From Membranihabitans maritimus (GTDB taxonomy: Bacteria > Bacteroidota > Bacteroidia > Chitinophagales > Saprospiraceae), in assembly GCF_021729145.1 (NCBI RefSeq), contig NZ_JAJSLW010000001.1, positions 186,001 to 250,000 on the forward strand: DNA of 64,000 bases, read 5' to 3'. Below the pieces are notes generated by a model, which was given only the letters and a program-made list of their open reading frames with translations, made no database searches and had not been told where the DNA came from. Positions 36,446 through 46,225 of this stretch are shown in pieces. A program made the translations under genes and the position numbers. The first letter of the stretch is position 1, and each line of letters opens with the position of its first letter.

Positions 36446-38314
36446 ATGAGTAAAATAGAAAATAATATTAACCGGCGAATTTTTTTGTCCAATATGTCCT
36501 ATGGAGCTGGATCTGTTGCACTTACCGGTTTGTTTGGGCCGCTTATTAGAACTACGTTTACCACGACGTTGACCGGTAGCACCAAAAAACTTATGGCTAC
36601 GACTGACTATACGGATAATGTTTTTATCAATCATCGGGGAAGTAGATATGGTAATCCGGTAAAAAGAACACCTGAATATTACGAAGAGCACGGTAGTTTT
36701 ATGGATAAAGTACAATTGGACGGATTGCATAAATTCCTCTCATCCATTGGAGTCACACGCCATCAGTGGATTGTCGATACTTACTGGACATTGTACGAGG
36801 ATTACCCCCATGAATTTGATTTACTTGCGGAAGCAGTTAAATCCGCACATGCACACGGCATTGAACTCTATGCCGTAATTAAACCTTTTGAAGGAGGTGG
36901 GTTTGGTGAAATTTTACCACATTCCATGCCTTTTCCTGAAGGAACACAAGCACTGAAAGATATACGAGGCATTTTTCCCCGTACCCAATCATTTGTTGCT
37001 GCCAATCCCGATTTGTGTTTGAAGCGCCGGCCCGGAACCTACGAATGCAACGAAGAAGTTGCCACAATCCGTTTGGTTAAAAGCAACGACCATCCAACCC
37101 GGATTAAAGCAGAAAATTTGACGATAATGACAAGCGCTGCGAATAATAGGTTTGTTAAATACGATGGCACCGTTTCCTTCCGCGAGACGGTGGAATGGCG
37201 ATTTGGGTTCCCAAAATGGAGGCAATCCCGGATTCTTCATCTTGAAGGACTACAAATACCTGAAGGACACAAGTACGTCGTCATAAGATGTTCCTACGCT
37301 GATAATAAAGGAGATTTCAGTAATGAAAACGGGAATATACTTGAACTTGTGGGAAAGAGTGGAAAGATTTTGCCTTATACATTGAGTACCGGCCCTGTCG
37401 GATTTGAAAAACACCAGGATTTTTACCGGTCAAAGGTACTAAAAAAGTTAATTCCTTATTTGCAACTACCCGAAGTGCAGGCAGAAATTCGGGATGAGCA
37501 AAAAATGCAAGAGCATTACCGTGATTTTTACAGTTTTGGAAGATATAATCTGACCGATTGGACGACACTCGACAAAGACGGTTTTATAGCGGCAGTATGC
37601 GGAAAGCCGGAATATATGCAAGGGGTTTTACACCCCATTTATCCCGAAGTGAGAGAACACTGGATGAATATTACCCGGTTTTGTCTTGACAGGAATGTGG
37701 ATGGAGTCAACTTCAGGCCATCCAGCCATACCGAATCGCCTGAACACTGGGAATACGGTTTTAATAAAGCGGCTATTGATGCTACTGGTGGTAAGGTAGA
37801 TTTTTCTTCCATTAGTCGAGCCAACGGCAATGCGTATTTACAATTTCTTCGAGAAGCGAAGGAGCTTATTAAAGGCAGAGGAAAATCAATGGCGCACCAC
37901 CTTCTTGCTGAGATGCTGGTGCCCGATGATCGCCCCGGAAGGTTGGGCCCTTTTTCCTATAATTTTGAATGGCAATGGGAAACCTGGATAAAAGAAATAG
38001 TGGATGAACTGGAATTCCGGGGTGGTTTCCAGCTCCGTCCCTGGAATCTGAAAAAAGCGCTTGATATTTTCAGCGCCAAAACACAGGAGGCCGGCAAGCC
38101 TTTGTACCTCCAGGGAGATTTTCACGGAATAACATTCAAAGGGCCGTACCAAAGCACCGATGAAGAGTTGAAACTAGTTAAAAATTATCCGGGATTGGAC
38201 GGATATGTTTTATACGAAACAGCTAATTTCACACGGGTAAACGATAACGGGAAAGTGGAAGGTAGTCCAGAAATGATAGACGTGTTGGATAAATTTTTCA
38301 TCGGAAAAAAATAA
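36446..38314 (+). CDS. Tat-exported putative TIM-barrel hydrolase, four-copy family, copy 2
   Basis: 622 residues, collinear with copy 1 (14932-16800). Tat motif NRRIFLSNMSYG. N-half: NHRGSRYGNP, GVTRHQWIVDTYW, YAVIKPFEGGGFGEILPHSM. Beta-domain insert: IRLVKSNDHPTRIKAENL, KYVVIRCSYADNKGDFSNENG. C-half: GKPEYMQGVLHPIYPEVREHW, DGVNFRPSSHTESPEHWEYG, FEWQWETWIKEIVDELEFRG, LYLQGDFHGITF, YVLYETANFTRV. All candidate active-site blocks of the family are present. It lies directly after the PHP phosphoesterase, so the two may act in sequence. Function not recognised. Confidence 0.8.
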   Translation: MSKIENNINRRIFLSNMSYGAGSVALTGLFGPLIRTTFTTTLTGSTKKLMATTDYTDNVFINHRGSRYGNPVKRTPEYYEEHGSFMDKVQLDGLHKFLSSIGVTRHQWIVDTYWTLYEDYPHEFDLLAEAVKSAHAHGIELYAVIKPFEGGGFGEILPHSMPFPEGTQALKDIRGIFPRTQSFVAANPDLCLKRRPGTYECNEEVATIRLVKSNDHPTRIKAENLTIMTSAANNRFVKYDGTVSFRETVEWRFGFPKWRQSRILHLEGLQIPEGHKYVVIRCSYADNKGDFSNENGNILELVGKSGKILPYTLSTGPVGFEKHQDFYRSKVLKKLIPYLQLPEVQAEIRDEQKMQEHYRDFYSFGRYNLTDWTTLDKDGFIAAVCGKPEYMQGVLHPIYPEVREHWMNITRFCLDRNVDGVNFRPSSHTESPEHWEYGFNKAAIDATGGKVDFSSISRANGNAYLQFLREAKELIKGRGKSMAHHLLAEMLVPDDRPGRLGPFSYNFEWQWETWIKEIVDELEFRGGFQLRPWNLKKALDIFSAKTQEAGKPLYLQGDFHGITFKGPYQSTDEELKLVKNYPGLDGYVLYETANFTRVNDNGKVEGSPEMIDVLDKFFIGKK

Positions 38315-38642
38315 ATGAATTAATTCTGAATAGAGATAAACAATTATTTTATAATGAAGAAATTAGATTACATAAACTGGCTTTCATCTAACTTTCAAGC
38401 TTTTTATATCACATGTTCAACGACACTATCGAGACCAACATACCCTTTAGCTTGATTTTATGTTAGTCGGAATGAGAGTAAATTACTGGTCCTATGTGGA
38501 ATTGATGTCACCAAATGTAGAGGATTTAGCTTGGGCAGCTACGGGTACAAAAAATCGACCCTACATGTCGTAAAAGAGCTTTTAGAAAAGAACAAATCAA
38601 TAAGTCAATCTTCTGGATTCACTTTTAATAAACTTGGGAAAT
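38315..38642 (+). other. Gap inside locus B with possible gene remnant
   Basis: 328 bases between two Tat-protein-region genes. A readable stretch around 38488-38600 (frame beginning LLVLCGIDVTKCRGF) lacks a start codon and resembles nothing I can name. An ATG at about 38354 opens only about 24 codons. It may be the scar of a deleted gene. No terminator was seen, so transcription may continue through it. Confidence 0.4.
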
Positions 38643-39863
38643 ATGATAACTAACATGAAAAATAAATTGATTCCAGTCCTGTTTTTTACTATTGGGTGGT
38701 CTTTCCCAACAAATGAAGTCGGTATAAATTTGACTTCAAAACCCGTCTTTCAACTGGATTATCCGTTTCCGACCGCGGATAAACCACAATCAAAACTTTG
38801 GTATTCGGAAAATTGCTGGTGGGCATTGCTTCCCCGATCAACCGGTCCGTCTCTCTGGCAACGTACTGAAGAAGGTTGGAATGAATATCCGGAAGTAGCC
38901 GATAAGCTGAAGGGGATTTCAGGCCGGGCAGACGTCTGGGCTGAAGAACATCAGGTAACGGTTGTATGTGTAGCCGATTCTTCATTAACCGTTTGCCGCC
39001 TGATGAAAAATTCTGGTCCTATGGTAAAATGGGAGTCCAAAGTTCTGGCCCAATTAAATCCGCCCACCCCGAGCTCAATTGAAACTGCCACGATTGCAAA
39101 AGATGGTAAAGGGAATTGGTGGGTTGCCGCTACTACAGGTTTGAAGGTCTGTGCCTGGTTTTCTGAAGACGGGAATAATTGGGAGGCGCCTCTGGTTCTC
39201 GGTCAGGGAATCGATGAAGACGACATTTGTTCGGTTACCACTGTAAAAGATGGTATAGGCGTGATATGGTCCGACCAAGTACGCGATGCTTTATTGATGC
39301 GCAAGCATAAAAATGGAAGCCCCCGGGAGGTTTGGGAAAAGGAAGAAATAATTGATATTGGAAATAATACGGCAGACGACCATATCAATACATCTCTTTC
39401 CCCCGACCAGACTCTATGGATTGCAACAAAAAACAGTGTGGATACGCCTGGAAAACCGCAATTCGTTTTGAGGGTTCGGTCCGCAAACGAAAAATGGACA
39501 AACAAAGGGTATTGTGCGTTGGAAAGCCGGATGAACCGCCCAAGCCGCCCTATTGTCATTGCAAGCGAAGATAATTCAACCGTCTTGACCGGTTATGGAA
39601 ATAACGACAGATCCGTCCCCTATCCTTATAACGCAACAATTGTTTTTTCTTCTATTGATTTGTCATTTAATGTAACTGATCCGCAGGTAGTTATCTTTCC
39701 TGACCCGGAATTGAAAAGTTTCGTACAGAATGTAACAGGACCGAAATTCCCTTTCCCTGTAAATGGACCGTGGATTGTACTTGCGTCGGATTCCAAAGGA
39801 CGAGTTTATGAAGCCGATTTAAGAGATTTTTCAAAAATTCAGAATAAAAAAGCTAATGACTAA
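38643..39863 (+). CDS. Secreted beta-propeller (sialidase-like fold) protein
   Basis: About 406 residues from the ATG at 38643 (TTG at 38634 also in frame). A signal-like N-terminus (KLIPVLFFTIGWSFP) is followed by repeated propeller blades: SKLWYSENCWWALLPRS, LWQRTEEGWNEYP, TIAKDGKGNWWVAAT, CAWFSEDGNNWEAP, LSPDQTLWIATKN and RPIVIASEDNSTVLTGYG. Blade motifs of the SxDGxxW kind are typical of six-bladed sialidase-like or glycan-binding propellers. No sialidase arginine triad can be assigned. It overlaps the next gene by eight bases, so translational coupling is likely. It may bind or process the locus B glycan; enzymatic function is uncertain. Confidence 0.65.
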   Translation: MITNMKNKLIPVLFFTIGWSFPTNEVGINLTSKPVFQLDYPFPTADKPQSKLWYSENCWWALLPRSTGPSLWQRTEEGWNEYPEVADKLKGISGRADVWAEEHQVTVVCVADSSLTVCRLMKNSGPMVKWESKVLAQLNPPTPSSIETATIAKDGKGNWWVAATTGLKVCAWFSEDGNNWEAPLVLGQGIDEDDICSVTTVKDGIGVIWSDQVRDALLMRKHKNGSPREVWEKEEIIDIGNNTADDHINTSLSPDQTLWIATKNSVDTPGKPQFVLRVRSANEKWTNKGYCALESRMNRPSRPIVIASEDNSTVLTGYGNNDRSVPYPYNATIVFSSIDLSFNVTDPQVVIFPDPELKSFVQNVTGPKFPFPVNGPWIVLASDSKGRVYEADLRDFSKIQNKKAND

Positions 39864-41709
39864 AAAAATAAACAGGAGAACTTTCTTGACACATGCTGGT
39901 TATGGGCTGAGAGCTATTCCATTAACGGGCCTTAGCTGGTCACTAGTCCGTAATTCCGTTGCAGCTCTACAATGGTCTCAATCCAAAAAGTTGATAGCAA
40001 CTACCGATTATACCGTAAGCGTAGGCAGAAATCACCGGGGAAGCCGTTACAGTGCTCCGATTCCGCGTTCAGATGAATATTATGCTGACTACAAGCATTT
40101 TATGAACAAAACTCAGCTGGATGAACTTCACAGGGTTTTGGCTTCTTTGGGAGTAACCCGGCATCAGTGGATCGTAGATACCTATTGGGACTTATATGAA
40201 AATTATCCCCATGGATTTAATCTCCTGGAAGAAGTGGTAAAATCAGCACATACTCACGGAATAGAAGTTTATGCCGTAATCAAACCTTTTGAAGGCGGTG
40301 GATTCGGTACTATTTTGCCGCATTCCATGCCCATACCCGAAGAAACAGCTGTGAAAGACTTAAGGGGAATTTTTCCCCTTATACGCCCATTTGTAGCACA
40401 AAACCCGCATCTGTGCTTAAAGTGTAAACCCGGCAAATACGAATATAAAACCCGGTTAAAAAAGATAAGACTAATCAAAAGCGACGATAAACCCACGAGG
40501 ATTAAAGAGCAACACCTTACTCTTTTTACCAGTGCGACAAACAATAAATTTGAAGTTTACAAGGGGCCCGTAAACTTTCGCGAGTCAGTGGAATGGTGTT
40601 TTCGGTTTCCGCTTTGGAAAAAATGCAGGGTTATACATCTCGATGGGCTGGATATACCGGCAACGCATAAGTATGTTTTGATTAAATGTTCCCTGGCTGA
40701 TGACACTGCTGATTTTGGGAACGAAAAGGGAAATATCTTGGAGCTCGAAGGAGTCAACGGGAAAATTGTTCCACACTACTTGGGAGAAGGACCGGTTCAT
40801 TTAAAAAACCATCTTGGTTTTTACCAGTCCAAAGTTTCGTCAGAAATATATCGTTATTTAAAAAATCCGGAAGTACTTTCTGAGATTGATAACGCTACGA
40901 AAATGGAGAAGCACTATCAAAATTTTTATTCGTTTGATACGTACAAAGTTACCGATCCAAAAATACTGGACAAAGACGGATATATAGTAGCTGCTTGCGG
41001 CAAGCCTGAATATCTGTTAGGAAACCTTCATCCCATTTATCCCGAAGTACGAAATTGTTGGCTTGAAATGACTCGTTTTTGCCTTGACCAGGGAGTTGAC
41101 GGAATTAATTACAGAATAGCCAATCATTCTAAATTACCGGACTACTGGGATTATGGATTTAATGAACCGGTACTGGAAGCAACCGGCGGTAGGACAGATT
41201 ACCCGACAATCAGCCGTATTAACGGAGATGCTTATACGCAATTCCTTCGTGAAGCACGTGAACTTATTAAAAGCCGGGGTAAAAAACTGACACATCACCT
41301 GCATGGAAGCATGCTTATTCCTGATGACCGGGGCCGGCTTCCGAGCCTTCCTCCCAATTTCGAATGGCAGTGGGAAACCTGGGTAAAAGAGATTGCAGAT
41401 GAACTGGAATTCCGCGGAGGTTTTATGCTACACCCCTGGAACCTTACAAAGGCCCTCGACATTTTTACCGCAGTTACACAGGAGGCGAAGAAGCCATTTT
41501 ATTACCAGGGTGATTTTCACGGTATGACTTTTGATGGTCCATTTAAAATCACAAAGGAAGAGATTGACCTAGTAAATAACCATCCGGGACTTGACGGGAT
41601 GGTCCTGTATGAAACGGCAAATTTCACGAAAATAAGTAACAATGAAAAAGTTGTTGGAAGCCCGGAACATGGAGAAATAATAGAAAAATATTTTTTCAGA
41701 AAACGATAA
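39856..41709 (+). CDS. Tat-exported putative TIM-barrel hydrolase, four-copy family, copy 3
   Basis: 617 residues. Tat motif NRRTFLTHAGYGLRAIPLTG. Family blocks in order: NHRGSRYSAPIPRSDEYY, GVTRHQWIVDTYWDLYEN, YAVIKPFEGGGFGTILPHSM, LRGIFPLIRPF, beta-domain insert with IRLIKSDDKPTRIKEQHL and GNEKGNILEL, GKPEYLLGNLHPIYPEVRNCW, DGINYRIANHSKLPDYW, FEWQWETWVKEIADELEFRG, FYYQGDFHGMTF, LYETANFTKI. All candidate catalytic acids and the HG of GDFHG are retained. Start overlaps the previous stop by eight bases, and it ends eight bases before copy 4. Tandem copies with preserved motifs suggest separate but related substrates. Confidence 0.8.
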   Translation: MTKKINRRTFLTHAGYGLRAIPLTGLSWSLVRNSVAALQWSQSKKLIATTDYTVSVGRNHRGSRYSAPIPRSDEYYADYKHFMNKTQLDELHRVLASLGVTRHQWIVDTYWDLYENYPHGFNLLEEVVKSAHTHGIEVYAVIKPFEGGGFGTILPHSMPIPEETAVKDLRGIFPLIRPFVAQNPHLCLKCKPGKYEYKTRLKKIRLIKSDDKPTRIKEQHLTLFTSATNNKFEVYKGPVNFRESVEWCFRFPLWKKCRVIHLDGLDIPATHKYVLIKCSLADDTADFGNEKGNILELEGVNGKIVPHYLGEGPVHLKNHLGFYQSKVSSEIYRYLKNPEVLSEIDNATKMEKHYQNFYSFDTYKVTDPKILDKDGYIVAACGKPEYLLGNLHPIYPEVRNCWLEMTRFCLDQGVDGINYRIANHSKLPDYWDYGFNEPVLEATGGRTDYPTISRINGDAYTQFLREARELIKSRGKKLTHHLHGSMLIPDDRGRLPSLPPNFEWQWETWVKEIADELEFRGGFMLHPWNLTKALDIFTAVTQEAKKPFYYQGDFHGMTFDGPFKITKEEIDLVNNHPGLDGMVLYETANFTKISNNEKVVGSPEHGEIIEKYFFRKR

Positions 41710-41716
41710 AAAGGTC

Positions 41717-43525
41717 ATGGCCGAAAAAATGGATCGCAGGAAGTTTGTGGGAACGACATTGTCCGGTCTATGTACAATACCACTGGGAGGAGAAGTGACT
41801 TCTTTAGTTTCTTTTCCCACGGGGACTTCCCCAAAACATGAGAAAATACTTCTTGCCACAACCGATTATTATGATAACATTTTACACAGGAAATTTCTTT
41901 TTGAAAGAAAACATCTCGATGTGCTGCATAAGTATCTTGCTTCTTTAGGAGTAACCAGGCATCAATGGATTGTGGACACCATCTGGAATTTTTATGATCC
42001 CGGTTCAAATGGTTTTGATCTATTGGCAGAAGCGGCAGAGTCTGCCCAACAGTATGGTATTGAATTTTATGCAGAGATTAAACCATTTGAGGGGGGAGGT
42101 TTTGGGAATACCTTACCTTTGTCGTTGCCTGTACCAATAGGAAAAGCTATAAAAGATCTGCGTGGGATTTATCCGGTTGTACGTCCGTTTGTGGCTAAAA
42201 ATCCACATTTGTGTCTAAAACGAAGACCGGGCACATGGGAGTTTAACGGAACTGTTTCCGTCATCAGACTTGTTAAAGGAGACGATAAGCCGACACAAAT
42301 AAAACCGCAGCACCTGGAAATTTGGACAAGTTCTTCCAATAACAGCTTCGAACAATACGAGGGCCCTGTATCATTTCGGGAATCGGTAGAATGGCGTGCC
42401 ACATTTCCTAAAAGTAAAACATGCCGTATTATCAATCTGGAAGGACTTGATATTCCATCAGGCCACAAATATATTCTGATCCGGTGCAAATTCAGAGAAG
42501 GAAACGGTCATTTTTCAAATGAGCGTGGTAACATAATCGAGTTGTCAGATCAGAACAACAGGAAGATCCCATTCATTCTGAGTACGGGACGGGTGGATTA
42601 TAACACTCAGCACTCGCACTACAATAATTACATACACAATAAGATTGTCCGTTATTACCAGGATGCAGAAGTGCAGGAAGAGTTTACCAACCGGGGGAAA
42701 GCGGAAAAACATTACCGGAATTTTTACAGTTTTGACGAAAGACGCAGACTAACAGAGCCTTACTCATTTGATGGGGAAGGTTATATTGTTGTCGCATGTG
42801 GAAAGCCGGAATACATGTTGGGAAATCTTCATCCGATCTATCCTGAAGTGCGCGAACACTGGCTCGGTATGATCCGATTTTGTTTAGAGAGAGGAGTGGA
42901 TGGGATCAATATCCGGCATTCAAACCACACCCGGTCTCCGGAAGACTGGGAATATGGTTTCAATGAACCGGTAATTAAAACTGCCGGTAGACGGACAGAT
43001 TATCCTACCATCCGGCGGATAAACGGAAATGCTTATACCCAATTTTTACGTAAAGCCCGTGATCTGGTAAAAAACTATCATAAATCAATAATCATCCATC
43101 TCTATTCCCAAATGCTGATGCCGGATGACAGGGTTGGACGTACCAATTATCTTCCTCCAAATTTTGAGTGGCAGTGGGAAACCTGGGTGAAAGAAATTGC
43201 CGATGAGCTTGAATTCAGGGGGGCGTGGACTTTCCGTCCTGAAAATTTACGGCAGGTTTTGGAAACCTATAGTGAGGTAACCAAAAAAGCAAACAAACCT
43301 TTTTATTTCCAGGTGAATATGAAAGAACTAAGTTCTGCATTAGAAGAGTCTTCTCACTATCAGTTTACCCGGGAAGAACTCGAAATGGTTCAAAATAATT
43401 CTGAATATAAAGGATTCGTCCTTTATGAAACAGGCAATTTCACCCGGATAAATGAAAATGGCGATCTGGAAGGAAATGCCGATTTAGAAAAATTACTAAA
43501 AAGCTATAAATGGAAAAACCGATGA
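41717..43525 (+). CDS. Tat-exported putative TIM-barrel hydrolase, four-copy family, copy 4 (divergent)
   Basis: 602 residues. Tat motif DRRKFVGTTLSGLCTIPLGG. It keeps GVTRHQWIVDTIW, YAEIKPFEGGGFGNTLPLS, the beta-domain insert (IRLVKGDDKPTQIKPQHL), GKPEYMLGNLHPIYPEVREHW, DGINIRHSNHTRSPEDWEYG, FEWQWETWVKEIADELEFRG and LYETGNFTRI. Two differences stand out: the segment with HRGSRY found in copies 1-3 is missing near the N-terminus, and the QGDFHG block is replaced (FYFQVNMKELSSALEES). If the His of GDFHG is catalytic or binds metal, this copy has altered activity. Its stop overlaps the phytase start as ATGA. Confidence 0.8.
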   Translation: MAEKMDRRKFVGTTLSGLCTIPLGGEVTSLVSFPTGTSPKHEKILLATTDYYDNILHRKFLFERKHLDVLHKYLASLGVTRHQWIVDTIWNFYDPGSNGFDLLAEAAESAQQYGIEFYAEIKPFEGGGFGNTLPLSLPVPIGKAIKDLRGIYPVVRPFVAKNPHLCLKRRPGTWEFNGTVSVIRLVKGDDKPTQIKPQHLEIWTSSSNNSFEQYEGPVSFRESVEWRATFPKSKTCRIINLEGLDIPSGHKYILIRCKFREGNGHFSNERGNIIELSDQNNRKIPFILSTGRVDYNTQHSHYNNYIHNKIVRYYQDAEVQEEFTNRGKAEKHYRNFYSFDERRRLTEPYSFDGEGYIVVACGKPEYMLGNLHPIYPEVREHWLGMIRFCLERGVDGINIRHSNHTRSPEDWEYGFNEPVIKTAGRRTDYPTIRRINGNAYTQFLRKARDLVKNYHKSIIIHLYSQMLMPDDRVGRTNYLPPNFEWQWETWVKEIADELEFRGAWTFRPENLRQVLETYSEVTKKANKPFYFQVNMKELSSALEESSHYQFTREELEMVQNNSEYKGFVLYETGNFTRINENGDLEGNADLEKLLKSYKWKNR

Positions 43526-44592
43526 GGAAATTTCAACTGATAACATGTTTTTTGCTTTTTGGATATTATTTTGGTGTTGCGCAACAAAATAGTATACCTG
43601 AAGGTGTTCCGTATTCATCCATCGAACCTCAGATCATTACCGATACAACAGAATGGGACACTGACGACCCCGCTATATGGATCAATAAGAAAAATCCTGA
43701 AAAAAGCCTGGTCATAGGAACAGATAAAAATGAAAATGGAGCGTTATACGCATTTAATTTAAAAGGAGAAATAGTAAGGACATATTCGGGGCTTAGGAGG
43801 CCTAATAACGTAGATATTACTTATGGATTCCCCTATCAAGATGGTGTAATTGACATCGCTGTAGTAACCGAACGACTGGAACATCGTATTCGAGTGTTTC
43901 GATTACCGGAATTAGAACCTATCGACCAGGGAAATCTAGTAGTTTTTAACGGGGATGCAGAAAGGGCCCCTATGGGAGTAGCTCTTTATAAACGCCCGGC
44001 GGATAGTACTTTTTTTGTTTTGGTTGGTGGGAAAACCGGGCCGCCTGACAAATACATAGGTCAGTACCAGTTGGAAGAAAGTAATCCGGGTAAATTGTCT
44101 ATAACTTTAGTACGTCAATTTGGTAAATTCAGCGGTAAGAAAGAAATTGAAGCCATTGCGGTTGATAATGAATTAGGTTATGTGTATTACTCTGATGAAA
44201 CCGTAGGTATCCGAAAATACTTTGCAGACCCTGACGGCAAAGATGCTGATAATGAATTGGCGCTATTTGCTACAAAAGGTTTCAGAAAAGATCATGAAGG
44301 GATCTCTATCTATAAGAGAAGTGATGGTACCGGATATATAATTGTATCTGACCAACAAGCAAACAGATTTTGGTTATTCCCACGTGAAGGAACTCAAAAA
44401 AGTCCGCATGATCATCCACCGGTTAAAATTATTGGGGCCAAAACGATAGAAAGTGACGGCAACGATGTAACCAGCTTCTCTTTACCACCCTATTTCGAAG
44501 CAGGACTATTTGTTGCTATGTCAAATGGAAAGACTTTTCACTTTTACAATTGGAAAGATATGGCCGAAAAGACTTTAAAGTTCAAAAAATGA
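43522..44592 (+). CDS. Beta-propeller phytase (3-phytase type)
   Basis: About 356 residues from the ATG at 43522, which overlaps the previous TGA. An ATG at 43510 is also in frame. The signal peptide (FQLITCFLLFGYYFGVAQ) precedes a six-bladed propeller with known phytase blocks: DTDDPAIWIN, VIGTDKNENGALYAFNLKGE, RRPNNVDI, FNGDAERAPMGVALYKR, IEAIAVDNELGYVYYSDETVGIRKYFADPD and HEGISIYKR with SDQQANRFWLF. The family cleaves calcium-bound myo-inositol hexakisphosphate stepwise. Acidic calcium ligands (DD, DE, D in ADPD) are visible. In locus B it is followed by two more phosphoesterases, giving a strong phosphate theme. It is periplasmic or surface-located by its signal. Confidence 0.93.
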   Translation: MRKFQLITCFLLFGYYFGVAQQNSIPEGVPYSSIEPQIITDTTEWDTDDPAIWINKKNPEKSLVIGTDKNENGALYAFNLKGEIVRTYSGLRRPNNVDITYGFPYQDGVIDIAVVTERLEHRIRVFRLPELEPIDQGNLVVFNGDAERAPMGVALYKRPADSTFFVLVGGKTGPPDKYIGQYQLEESNPGKLSITLVRQFGKFSGKKEIEAIAVDNELGYVYYSDETVGIRKYFADPDGKDADNELALFATKGFRKDHEGISIYKRSDGTGYIIVSDQQANRFWLFPREGTQKSPHDHPPVKIIGAKTIESDGNDVTSFSLPPYFEAGLFVAMSNGKTFHFYNWKDMAEKTLKFKK

Positions 44593-44657
44593 GAAAAGCA
44601 AATATATTTTTTAATCACATTAAGGTCAAATCCTTAAAACTAACTCAAATAATACAA

Positions 44658-46154
44658 ATGAAATATTTAAATTCCAAAATCACATTCACCATTACTATAA
44701 CATTCCTTCTTCTTTCTCTATTTCCTTCCTTTGGAAAGATTGTTTATCCCTGGCGTGCTGTTCCGGCCTTCGCGGAACAGAATAAAGGGTTTGTAATCCT
44801 GTTTAATAATACAACTTATTCCGATATAGATTCTGTGATTTTGTCCGGCCCATTCAACCGTGTTTTACTGAAAATAGATTCCATTTCGACAGGAAGATTT
44901 ACATATGATCTTTTCACAAAAGAAGATGTCAACAACAAAATTTGGGTCCGTGTTCCGGAATCAACCCCTGAAGAATTATACGATTTAAAGGTTTTCAGTC
45001 ATGGAGAAGTTTCTATATCGCGAAAGTCGGTAAAGGTTCTCAAAGAATTTAAATCACCCCATTTTTTTATACATATTTCTGACACTCATGTATCCCGACA
45101 ATGGGAAGGAACCGGAGAAGCCGGATATGCTAAAGAATTGGAATTACTCGATAAATTTATTGAAGTGGCTAATATCATTAACCCTGATTTTACAATTGTT
45201 ACCGGAGATATTATACATCATTATAGTCGCCTGGATGCTGACTCATTAGGTTGGGGAGGAAACAAGTTATACGAAGCAGATCAAAGACCTTTGGTAGAGG
45301 AAAAATACAGAAATTATTTTGAGGGATCTAAAGGATTTTCAGGAGTACAGGCATTGAATGGACCGGTCTTCAGCTTGCCGGGAAACCACGATTCGTATGG
45401 AGTTTCAAGGAAGGATCACTTAGCAATGGCGAGACAGTGGAATGCTTTGTGTGGGAAACGAGTCTATGGCTTTTCTTATGGTCAAACAAGAGTCCTCGCA
45501 GCAGATGACTATCTGGGAGATCCCGTAGTAGACATTCCGGATGCTTCCCCCATGTCCGGGCTGCAGGGAAAAATTCTCGATTCATTTCTTATAGAAAATG
45601 GTCCGGGAACTGTAAGAATCATGGCGCAACACAGACCGGACCGTATCGATACTTCTTTTTTGGATAAACGCAAAATCAACATATTATTAAACGGACACAG
45701 ACACAACCCTCATCACGAATACGTAGGCTCCACACCTACCTTAAGCATTAGGCCGGGTACCGTTTGCAGAAGTGGAGAAATTGAACGTTGGAAAGAAAAT
45801 TTGGGCTTTTTTCGCATCTTTTACATTAACGGCGACCAATTTGAATTTACATCCCCTTTAAGATTTTGCGAAGATCCAACCGCTCCACACGAAGAACTAA
45901 AACTTAATCTTACACTTGACTTCAAACAAGATAACAACGGAACTAATAGTAGAAATGAAGCCACCATAGAGAACCATTTTTCTGTAGATTTGCCACGTTG
46001 TAAAGTCCGCTTTGTGATGGGAAAGGCAAACTATCATATAGACGGTGGAGTAATTCAACAAATAATTCACACCGATGATAAAACAATCGTTGATGTGTTA
46101 ACGGATGTGCAATCAAAATCCATAAAGAGAATAAATATTTATCCCGAACAATAA
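44658..46154 (+). CDS. Secreted calcineurin-type metallophosphoesterase
   Basis: About 498 residues from the ATG at 44658, just before a signal peptide (ITFTITITFLLLSLFPSFG). An ATG at 44589 overlaps the phytase stop as ATGA and would add 23 residues, so the start is open. An N-terminal beta-domain (about 30-135, GFVILFNNTTYSDIDSVI) precedes the catalytic domain: FIHISDTHVS, IVTGDIIHHYS, SLPGNHDSYG, MAQHRPDR and LLNGHRHNPHHEY, all metal-binding blocks of the calcineurin fold. A C-terminal beta-domain follows. It is expected to hydrolyse phosphate mono- or diesters outside the cytoplasm, next to the phytase and the PAP-like enzyme. Confidence 0.88.
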   Translation: MKYLNSKITFTITITFLLLSLFPSFGKIVYPWRAVPAFAEQNKGFVILFNNTTYSDIDSVILSGPFNRVLLKIDSISTGRFTYDLFTKEDVNNKIWVRVPESTPEELYDLKVFSHGEVSISRKSVKVLKEFKSPHFFIHISDTHVSRQWEGTGEAGYAKELELLDKFIEVANIINPDFTIVTGDIIHHYSRLDADSLGWGGNKLYEADQRPLVEEKYRNYFEGSKGFSGVQALNGPVFSLPGNHDSYGVSRKDHLAMARQWNALCGKRVYGFSYGQTRVLAADDYLGDPVVDIPDASPMSGLQGKILDSFLIENGPGTVRIMAQHRPDRIDTSFLDKRKINILLNGHRHNPHHEYVGSTPTLSIRPGTVCRSGEIERWKENLGFFRIFYINGDQFEFTSPLRFCEDPTAPHEELKLNLTLDFKQDNNGTNSRNEATIENHFSVDLPRCKVRFVMGKANYHIDGGVIQQIIHTDDKTIVDVLTDVQSKSIKRINIYPEQ

Positions 46155-46225
46155 AAATCAATAGATGCCAGGTCAACATTGATATACTTATACTGGATGC
46201 CATTAAATTTTTCAAGTAATTGATC

